From assembly GCA_965363675.1 (NCBI GenBank), contig CBDTTW010000135.1, positions 1 to 8,237 on the forward strand: a DNA stretch of 8,237 nt, written 5' to 3'. The DNA comes from CBDTTW01 sp965363675 (GTDB lineage: Bacteria > Bacteroidota > Rhodothermia > Rhodothermales > DASSAV01). Under the pieces are notes generated by a model, which was given only the letters and a program-made list of their open reading frames with translations, was not told where the DNA came from and did not search any database. Shown here piece after piece: positions 1-6,038 of this stretch. Both the position numbers and the translations under genes were made by a program. Numbering within the stretch: the stretch's first letter is position 1; each line of letters opens with the position of its first letter.

Positions 1-15
1 GAAGAGGGTGTTCAT
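1..15 (-). CDS. Possible start of next downstream gene (only 5 codons visible)
   Basis: On the minus strand an ATG at 15-13 overlaps the TGA stop of the glycosylase gene (14-12) in the classic ATGA arrangement, and the frame stays open to the window edge as Met-Asn-Thr-Leu-Phe. Such stop-start overlaps usually mark translationally coupled genes of one operon. Only 15 bases are visible, there is no Shine-Dalgarno sequence (the preceding bases are C-rich), and a chance ATG is entirely possible. No function can be given. Confidence 0.3.
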
Positions 16-680
16 GGGTGGGCTGGGGGGTTGGGGGTAAGGCCCGCCTCGGCGAGCACGGCGGCCATGCCCTCGGCGAAGCGCCGCGCGCCGCCCTGCG
101 AGGGGTGGCGCACGTACACCGCCGGCGCGCCGACGGCGGCCAAGGCGCGCTCGGCCACGCGCCCGAGCGCCACGATGCGCGCCGGGCGCAGCGCCCCGAC
201 GAGCGCCGCCAGGAGCCCCGTCCACGCCCGCACCTCGGCCGGGCCGGGCGTGCGGATCGAGAGCGGCGCGCCGGGGCGGTGCGGGTGCAGCGGCACGGCG
301 TTCCACGTGAACACCTGCGGAAAGTACGGCCCCACGACGCGCCAGTAGATGCCCGCCGTGTACTCCAGGTGCGGCAGCGGCGCCAGGCTCGACGGCTCGC
401 CCTGCACCGGAAAGCCGGGCGTGAGGAGTTGCCGCTGGCTCGTGACGGGCACCCCCGAGAAGCGGCAGCCCCACGGCCCCGGCGCCTCGGCCGCCACGAA
501 CACGGGCGGCGGCGCCGGGAAGGCCGCCAGAAAGCGCCGCAGGTTGGCCTGCCGCACCGCCGGCGCATCCGGGCGGTCGAGCGCCGGGTCGCAGTCGGCG
601 TAGGGGTTGAATAGGCGGTCGTCGCCGGGCCGCCCGAACAAGGCTTCGGAAAGCAGGCGGTCCACTTCGCTTAACATCAT
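12..680 (-). CDS. Uracil-DNA glycosylase superfamily protein
   Basis: Predicted 222-residue cytoplasmic DNA-repair enzyme that would excise uracil or a related damaged base from DNA. The superfamily motifs are in order: a phenylalanine-asparagine-proline segment at 24-26; motif I EAPGPWGCRFSGVP at 65-78, the equivalent of GEAPG/GMNPG...TGxPF that forms the active-site loop; WNAVPLHPH at 126-134 in the middle strand region; VALGRVAERAL at 170-180; and the HPS motif at 192-194, equivalent to the DNA-intercalating HPS loop. Only two cysteines are present (30 and 72), so the four-cysteine iron-sulfur site of family 4 enzymes is absent; the motifs look intermediate between family 4 and SMUG-like enzymes. 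The start is one of two adjacent ATG codons (680 or 677), with no clear ribosome binding site. It is divergent from the lysine gene and perhaps coupled through ATGA to a gene beyond the left edge. Superfamily assignment is fairly sure; exact family and substrate are not. Confidence 0.8.
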   Translation of the reverse strand: MMLSEVDRLLSEALFGRPGDDRLFNPYADCDPALDRPDAPAVRQANLRRFLAAFPAPPPVFVAAEAPGPWGCRFSGVPVTSQRQLLTPGFPVQGEPSSLAPLPHLEYTAGIYWRVVGPYFPQVFTWNAVPLHPHRPGAPLSIRTPGPAEVRAWTGLLAALVGALRPARIVALGRVAERALAAVGAPAVYVRHPSQGGARRFAEGMAAVLAEAGLTPNPPAHP

Positions 681-726
681 GACGCTTCGCAGGGCCGGTT
701 TCCTTCGTTCAAAATCGAAAAAGGCG

Positions 727-756
727 TTTGCACCTGTAGAACTACGGTGTTAGAAT
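727..756 (+). promoter_or_regulatory. Candidate promoter for the aspartate kinase/DAP decarboxylase gene
   Basis: TTTGCA at 727-732 and TAGAAT at 751-756 are separated by 18 bases. The second box matches the sigma-70 -10 consensus TATAAT at five of six positions. Read as the Bacteroidota type, TTTG (727-730) lies 20 bases before the TA of the downstream box, a fitting distance, but the TTTG half of the TAnnTTTG box is not matched. The stretch around 708-722 is the most A/T-rich part of the intergenic region. Transcription would start near 763, about 44 bases before the ATG at 807. The 681-806 gap also has to hold the promoter of the divergent glycosylase gene; I see no convincing one there. 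Confidence 0.42.
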
Positions 757-806
757 GCCGTTCTTGCACGCCCGACATCTTCCTTACCCCGAATCGGAAT
801 CTCTAC

Positions 807-3422
807 ATGCCTGAAGCATCCAAGGGTTGGCTCGTTCTGAAGTACGGCGGCACCAGCGTCTCTACGCGCGCGCGGTGGGAAACCATCGAGGCAGTCGTCC
901 GCAGCCGCATGGCCGAGGGCTTCCGTCCCTTTGTCGTGTGCTCGGCCCTGAGCGGCGTCTCGAACGCGCTCGAAACGCTGCTCGCCGACGCCATCGAGGG
1001 CAAACACGAGCCTACCTTGCAGAAGATACAGCAGCAGCACCGCGAGCTGGGCGCCGCCATGGGCGTCGATGCGGCGGCGCTGCTGTCCGAGCCGTTTTCC
1101 GAGCTGGAGCGCATGGCCACCGGCGCGCACCTCATCCGCGAGGTCAGCCCGAAGCTCAAGGCGCGCGTGATGGCCCTCGGCGAGATCATGTCTACCCTGC
1201 TCGGCGCGGCCTTCTTCGAGCGGCGCGGCCTCTCGGTCGCGTGGGCGGATGCCCGCCGCATGCTGCGCGCCACGGACGACGCCTCGGCCCACGAAGCCCG
1301 GCAGTACCTCTCGGCCAACTGCGACTTCGCCCCCGACGCGGCGCTCGAAGCGGCCCTCGACGCCACGGGCAAGCAGGTTTTCCTGACGCAAGGCTTCATC
1401 GCCTCGAACGGCGCCGGCGAGACGGTGCTGCTGGGGCGCGGCGGCTCCGACACGTCGGCGGCTTATTTCGCCGCCAAGCTCGGGGCGGCGCGCCTCGAAA
1501 TCTGGACGGACGTGCCGGGCATGTTCACGGCCAACCCCCGGCAGGCCCCCTCGGCCCGCCTGCTCCAGCAGCTCGGCTACGACGAAGCCCAGGAGATCGC
1601 CACCACGGGCGCCAAGGTGCTGCACCCGCGCTGCATCGAGCCGGCGCACCGCTACGGCATCCCGCTGCACATCCGCTCGACGGAGGCCCCCGAACTCCAG
1701 GGCACCGTCATCTCCAACGACACGCCCGACTTCGGCGCCCAGGTCAAGGCCATCTCGGCCCGCACCGGCATCACGCTCATCACGATGGACGCCGTCGGGA
1801 TGTGGCAGCAGGTGGGCTTCCTGGCCGACGTGTTCGCCATTTTCAAGCGCAACGGCATCTCGGTAGACCTCATCACGACTTCGGAGACGAACGTCACCGT
1901 CTCGCTCGACCCGATGGCGAACGCGCTCGACCCGGAGACGATGGCCGTGCTCCTGCGCGACCTCAACGGCTACTGCACCGCCCGCGAGGTCGCGCCGTGC
2001 GCCGCCGTCAGCCTCGTCGGGCGGCGCATCCGCTCGATCCTGGACGAGCTGGGGCCGGTCTTCGAGGTCTTCAACGACCAGAACGTATACATGCTCTCGC
2101 AGGCCGCCAGCGACCTCAACCTGACGTTCGTCGTGGACGAGGAGCAGGCGCAACGCCTCGTGCGGTCGCTGCACGCGCAGCTTTTCGGGGAGCGCGGCGC
2201 CGACGCGCTTTTCGGCCCCACCTGGAAGGAGCTTTCGGCGCCGCCCGAAGCCGCCGACGCCCCCGAGCGGTGGTGGCAGCGCCGCCGCGCGCCGCTCTTG
2301 GCCTTCGCCGCCCATGCCTCGCCGGCCTACGTCTACGACGAAGCCACGATCACCGAGGCGGCGCGCACCCTCAAGGGCTTCACCGCCGTGGACCGGATGT
2401 TCTATTCGGTCAAGGCCAACCCCAACCCGGCCGTGCTGCGGCTGCTCCGGGGCCAGGGCATCGGCTTCGAGTGCGTCTCGCCCGGCGAGATCGCGCACGT
2501 GCAGGCGCTCTTTCCCGAGATGGACCCCGGCGACATCCTGTTTACGCCCAACTTCGCCCCGCGCCGCGAGTACGCCGAGGCGTATGCGGCGGGCGTGCAC
2601 GTCACGCTGGACAACCTGTACCCACTCGAAGCCTGGCCCGAGGCGTTCGCCGGGCGCGACCTGATGGTGCGCGTGGACCCCGGACGCGGGCGCGGGCACC
2701 ACAAGTACGTGCGCACCGCCGGGGCGCAGTCCAAGTTCGGCGTCTCGCCGGGGGAGCTGCCGCACCTGAAGGAAGCGGCCGAGGCGGCGGGCGCGCGCAT
2801 CGTCGGCTTCCACGCGCACGTCGGCAGCGGCATCAAGCTCGCCGAGACGTGGGCCGAGACGGCCATGCGGCTGGCCGAGCTGGCCGAGCCCTTCGGCACG
2901 GTGCGCGTCATCGACGTGGGCGGCGGCCTCGGCGTCGCCGAGCGGCCGGGCGCGCCCGCGCTCGACACGGCGGCCGTAGACCAGAGCCTGCACGCCTTTA
3001 AGGCAGCCCACCCCGAGGTCGCGCTGTGGATGGAGCCGGGGCGCTTCCCCGTGGCGACGGCGGGCGTGCTGCTCGCCCGCGTGACGCAGCTCAAGCAAAA
3101 GGGCGAGGTGCGCTACGTCGGCGTCGATACGGGCATGAACTCGCTCATCCGCCCCGCCCTCTACGGCGCCTTCCACGAAATCGTCAACCTGACGCGCCTG
3201 GACGCGCCGGGCGCGATCACCGCCGAGATCGTCGGGCCGATCTGCGAGACGGGCGACGTGCTCGGGCACGGCCGCCTGCTGCCCGAAACGCACGAGGGCG
3301 ACGTGCTGCTCATCGGCACGGCGGGCGCCTACGGCCGCGCCATGAGTTCGCACTACAACCTGCGCCCGCCCGCCGCCGAATACCTGCTCCGCACGGACGG
3401 GACCATCACGGAGGCCGTCTAG
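807..3422 (+). CDS. Bifunctional aspartate kinase / diaminopimelate decarboxylase
   Basis: An 871-residue cytoplasmic fusion enzyme. The N-terminal half phosphorylates aspartate, the entry step for lysine, threonine and methionine; the C-terminal half decarboxylates meso-diaminopimelate to lysine using PLP. Kinase domain about 8-300: KYGGTS 12-17, GRGGSDTSAA 210-219, TDVPGMFTANPR 234-245, GAKVLHPR 268-275. Two ACT-like regulatory regions follow, about 317-385 and 397-462, then a linker around 463-496. Decarboxylase domain about 497-871: PLP lysine K536 in YSVKAN, KFG 643-645, HAHVGSG 669-675, phosphate-binding GGGLG 705-709, EPGR 743-746, catalytic C813 in GPICETGD, and substrate/PLP residues in SSHYNLRP 847-854. 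All motifs look intact, so both activities are expected. An upstream in-frame GTG (747) was rejected because it lies before the proposed -10 box and adds 20 unconserved residues; similarity begins at the ATG at 807. The same domain order is known from fused enzymes in Xanthomonas relatives. Lysine feedback through the ACT domains is likely but inferred. Its stop overlaps the convergent DinB-like gene by 4 bases. Confidence 0.95.
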   Translation: MPEASKGWLVLKYGGTSVSTRARWETIEAVVRSRMAEGFRPFVVCSALSGVSNALETLLADAIEGKHEPTLQKIQQQHRELGAAMGVDAAALLSEPFSELERMATGAHLIREVSPKLKARVMALGEIMSTLLGAAFFERRGLSVAWADARRMLRATDDASAHEARQYLSANCDFAPDAALEAALDATGKQVFLTQGFIASNGAGETVLLGRGGSDTSAAYFAAKLGAARLEIWTDVPGMFTANPRQAPSARLLQQLGYDEAQEIATTGAKVLHPRCIEPAHRYGIPLHIRSTEAPELQGTVISNDTPDFGAQVKAISARTGITLITMDAVGMWQQVGFLADVFAIFKRNGISVDLITTSETNVTVSLDPMANALDPETMAVLLRDLNGYCTAREVAPCAAVSLVGRRIRSILDELGPVFEVFNDQNVYMLSQAASDLNLTFVVDEEQAQRLVRSLHAQLFGERGADALFGPTWKELSAPPEAADAPERWWQRRRAPLLAFAAHASPAYVYDEATITEAARTLKGFTAVDRMFYSVKANPNPAVLRLLRGQGIGFECVSPGEIAHVQALFPEMDPGDILFTPNFAPRREYAEAYAAGVHVTLDNLYPLEAWPEAFAGRDLMVRVDPGRGRGHHKYVRTAGAQSKFGVSPGELPHLKEAAEAAGARIVGFHAHVGSGIKLAETWAETAMRLAELAEPFGTVRVIDVGGGLGVAERPGAPALDTAAVDQSLHAFKAAHPEVALWMEPGRFPVATAGVLLARVTQLKQKGEVRYVGVDTGMNSLIRPALYGAFHEIVNLTRLDAPGAITAEIVGPICETGDVLGHGRLLPETHEGDVLLIGTAGAYGRAMSSHYNLRPPAAEYLLRTDGTITEAV

Positions 3423-3967
3423 CCCACCCCGGCGGCCTGCTCCGCCTGTCGCAGATGGCGGCGCTCGTGCGCGAGCGTGCCCGCCAGCCAGGCGGAGACC
3501 GGCAGCCGCAGCAGCGGGAACGCCGGCGAGGCCGCGCGCACGCGCCGCAGGTCGATGCCTTCGGCCGCCTCGGCGCAGCGCATCAGCGCGTCCTGGAGCC
3601 GCATGAAGTCCGCCGCCACCGCGCCCACGTCTAGGGCGGCGGCGGGGCGGTAGGCGGCGGGCGCCCTGAGCGGGCGCGCGCCCGAGGGGTCCACGGCGCG
3701 GAGGAACAGCCGCCCGAGCAGTCCGTAGCCGAACGGCCCCGCGCCGGTGCGCCCCTCGGCGCGGGCCCGGCGCAACGCGGCCTCCAGGCGCGGCGCGAGC
3801 GGCCCGCCGGTGCGGTTCAAATGATCGAGGCACTCCGCCGCCGACCAGCGCCCCGGCGCAGGCGGGCGCAGCAGCGCCTCCGGCGGCGCCTGCTCCACGA
3901 GCCGCCGCGCCGCCTCCCGAACGTCCGCGAAACCCGCCCGGCATGCCGCTGGATGCAAAAGCTCCAT
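3419..3967 (-). CDS. DinB superfamily protein, putative metal-binding four-helix bundle
   Basis: A 182-residue probable cytoplasmic protein of the DinB / DfsB-like superfamily (DinB_2 type). The evidence is the pattern of helices and three histidines in the expected places: H49 in the sequence GRWSAAECLDHLNRT (39-53), near the N-terminus after a proline-rich turn, and H167 and H171 in the C-terminal HERRHLRQ (167-174). In this fold these three histidines bind a divalent metal. Some members are thiol-dependent S-transferases acting with bacillithiol or mycothiol, but many have no known job, and nothing here shows a substrate. The ATG at 3967 was chosen over a longer frame starting inside the peptidase gene, because similarity begins here and the extra residues are arginine-rich shadow sequence. 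A weak purine-rich AGGCAGGG lies about 10 bases upstream. It follows the peptidase gene by 37 bases, so it is probably the last gene of that transcription unit. Its TAG stop shares the bases CTAG (3419-3422) with the stop of the lysine gene. Confidence 0.72.
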   Translation of the reverse strand: MELLHPAACRAGFADVREAARRLVEQAPPEALLRPPAPGRWSAAECLDHLNRTGGPLAPRLEAALRRARAEGRTGAGPFGYGLLGRLFLRAVDPSGARPLRAPAAYRPAAALDVGAVAADFMRLQDALMRCAEAAEGIDLRRVRAASPAFPLLRLPVSAWLAGTLAHERRHLRQAEQAAGVG

Positions 3968-4004
3968 ACGCTTACCCTGCCTTGCGCGCCCGCAGACGCG
4001 CCGC

Positions 4005-6032
4005 TTAGTTGGCGTGCAGCACCGTGACCGTGCGCGCCTCGGCGAGGCCGCCCGCCGTGATGCGCAGCACGTACAGCCCCGAGGGCAGCCCACCCGTGGG
4101 GACCTCCACAGGGTGCGGCCCGGCCGCAAACTGCCGCTCGGCGCGCTGCACGCGGCGGCCCAGCACGTCGTACAGCTCCAGCACCACCGGCCCGGCGCCC
4201 GAGAGCGTCACGTCCACCCGGATCGTCTGGTCCGCCGGGTTGGGGTACGCCGCCCCGATGGCCGGGCGCAGCGCCGGCGGCTCGGCGTCGGTGGCGACGA
4301 CCTTTTCGCCGCGCAGAATGTCGAAGTCGGGGTCGAAGACGACGCCCGTAGGGCGGCCTTCCACGTGGAAGGTAAACTGCTCCTCGGCGCGGCTGTTGAA
4401 GGCGCGCACGCGCTCCTCGCCCTGCTCCGTCTGGATGGCGAGCGTAAACGGCATCTGGAAGATGGTGGGCGCCTCGCGCGCGCCGCCCTGCGTCTGCGAG
4501 AGCGTCACGGTTACGTCGTAGCCGCCCTCGGCGGCGGCGGCCCTGCCCCAGCGGAGCGCGTAGACGGGGTAGCCCGAGCCTTCGGTGACCCACTGCCGGA
4601 AGAAGTACCCCAGGTCGTCGCCGTAGACGGCCTCGGCGGCGCGCTGGAAGTCCGCCGTCACGGCCGTGCCGTAGCGCAGGGCGGGGTCGCCGGTGTAGCG
4701 GTGCAGGATCTCGCGGAAAGCCGGGTCGCCGACGATCCGCCGGAGCATATGCAGCACTACGGCCCCCTTGGCATAAACGCGGTTGCCGTCGAAAAGAGCA
4801 TATACGCGGAGCGTGTCGGCGCCGGTCACGAGGAGCGTACCGGGGGCGCTGCGCGCCAGGTTCATCTCGTTGCGGAGGTTCGCGGCGGCGCGGCCGGGGT
4901 AGAGGTCCGGGCGCGCCTCCCAGTAGAGCTGCTCGGCGTACGACGCAAACCCTTCGTTGAGCCAGAGGTGCGGCCAGTAGCGCAGCGTGATGAGGTCGCC
5001 GAACCACATGTGGGCCAGCTCGTGCGTCACGAGGGAAACGCTGTTGCCGCCCATCGAGCTGAGCGTCTGGTGCTCCATGCCGCCGCCGAAGGTCACCTCG
5101 GCATGGCCGTACTTCTCCTCGGCGAACGGGTACGGCCCGAACCACCACTCCATGACCGGCAGCACGTCCACGACGCGCTTCCAGCCCCGGTACGGGTCGG
5201 CGCTCTCCAGCAGCTTCGAGCCCTGGTACTGGTAGTGTACGATCGGCAGCGAGAGCGCCCCGTAGCCCGGCCGGGCCGCGAGCGTATCCGGGCGCGTGTA
5301 CGTCTGGCTCGACGTTTCGTAGACGCCCGCCGCCAGCGAAACCAGGTACGTCGCAATGGGGTAGCGCGAGCGCCACGTCCAGGTGGTCGTGGTCGCCGTT
5401 TCGGTGCGGCGGGTGCGCAGCCCGTTCGAGCCGAGCACGAGCGGCTTGGGAAGCGTGACCGTCAGGGCCACCGAGTCGGCCTTGTCGGAGGGGTGGTCCT
5501 TGCTCGGCCACCATGCGCGCGCGCCGTAGGGCTCGCTGAGCGTCCAGACGACGGGCAAACTCGGGTTGCTGCGCGCCGTGCCGAAAACGAAGGCGTCCGC
5601 CGTGAAGCCGGCGCCCGTCGGGAGGCCGTGGTAGTACACGTCCACGGCGACGCGCTCGCCGGGCGCGACCGGCGCCGGCAGCGCGATCTCCAGCGAGTCG
5701 TCGGCGTGCACGAACGCCAGCGGGGCGCCCTCGGGCGTGCGCACCGAGTCCACCTGCATGCCCCCGCTCACGAAGTCGAGCACGAGACGCTCCAGGGGGC
5801 CGCCCCGGGCGCGCCCGTCGATGCGGGTCTGCCCGACGACCAGGCGCGGGCTGAGCCGGATGTCGAGCGTGAGGTGGTAGAACCCGGCGTCGAAGCGCTC
5901 GTAGTCGCCGGCGGCGCGGACCGCCTCTGCTGCGGTCTCCGAAAGGGTGGTTTGCGCCTGCGCGGGCGGCGCAAGGCAAAGCGCGAGCAGGAACGTCGCG
6001 GCGGCGAGCCGCTTCCCAGGGTGCAGCCTCAT
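4005..6032 (-). CDS. Secreted M1 family zinc aminopeptidase with T9SS type A sorting domain
   Basis: A 675-residue exported metallopeptidase predicted to remove N-terminal residues from peptides outside the cytoplasm. A signal peptide spans about 1-26: RLHPGKR, a hydrophobic core, then AQA before Q27, a good signal peptidase I site. The M1 N-terminal beta domain covers about 45-245. The catalytic region contains GGMEHQ at 317-322 (the exopeptidase motif, usually GAMEN), HELAH at 337-341 with E360 in NEGF exactly 18 residues on (HExxH-18-E; zinc ligands H337, H341, E360; general base E338), and the probable transition-state tyrosine Y420 in RVYAKG. A beta domain follows at about 485-575. Residues about 585-675 form a Por-secretion-tail type domain with YPNP 596-599, YDVLGRRV 621-628 and GLYVLRI 652-658, implying export through the type IX system. 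The long helical C-terminal domain of cytosolic PepN is absent, as is usual for secreted forms. Start is ATG 6032, six bases after the ATPase stop and without a Shine-Dalgarno sequence, so translation is probably coupled. Physiological substrates are unknown. Confidence 0.93.
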   Translation of the reverse strand: MRLHPGKRLAAATFLLALCLAPPAQAQTTLSETAAEAVRAAGDYERFDAGFYHLTLDIRLSPRLVVGQTRIDGRARGGPLERLVLDFVSGGMQVDSVRTPEGAPLAFVHADDSLEIALPAPVAPGERVAVDVYYHGLPTGAGFTADAFVFGTARSNPSLPVVWTLSEPYGARAWWPSKDHPSDKADSVALTVTLPKPLVLGSNGLRTRRTETATTTTWTWRSRYPIATYLVSLAAGVYETSSQTYTRPDTLAARPGYGALSLPIVHYQYQGSKLLESADPYRGWKRVVDVLPVMEWWFGPYPFAEEKYGHAEVTFGGGMEHQTLSSMGGNSVSLVTHELAHMWFGDLITLRYWPHLWLNEGFASYAEQLYWEARPDLYPGRAAANLRNEMNLARSAPGTLLVTGADTLRVYALFDGNRVYAKGAVVLHMLRRIVGDPAFREILHRYTGDPALRYGTAVTADFQRAAEAVYGDDLGYFFRQWVTEGSGYPVYALRWGRAAAAEGGYDVTVTLSQTQGGAREAPTIFQMPFTLAIQTEQGEERVRAFNSRAEEQFTFHVEGRPTGVVFDPDFDILRGEKVVATDAEPPALRPAIGAAYPNPADQTIRVDVTLSGAGPVVLELYDVLGRRVQRAERQFAAGPHPVEVPTGGLPSGLYVLRITAGGLAEARTVTVLHAN

Positions 6033-6038
6033 GGAAGG

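Noticed and set aside
747..806. 20-residue N-terminal extension of the fusion enzyme from GTG 747
   Set aside because: The residues do not resemble kinase N-termini, and the start would precede the likely -10 box at 751-756.
827..3001. Plus-strand open frame of 724 codons inside the lysine gene
   Set aside because: Shadow frame: arginine-rich, no motifs, fully inside the real gene.
750..3944. Minus-strand open frame of 1064 codons antisense to the lysine gene
   Set aside because: Its translation is Arg/Gly/Ala/His-rich without any family motif, while the opposite strand carries every motif of two enzymes. It is a by-product of high G+C content.
3968..4129. 54-residue N-terminal extension of the DinB-like protein
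   Set aside because: It lies inside the peptidase gene and is a Cys/Arg-rich shadow sequence; the ATG at 3967 fits the family start.
5955..6032. Lipoprotein signal on the aminopeptidase
   Set aside because: C19 is preceded by Leu-Ala-Leu, lacking the small residue needed at -1, whereas AQA before Q27 is a good signal peptidase I site.
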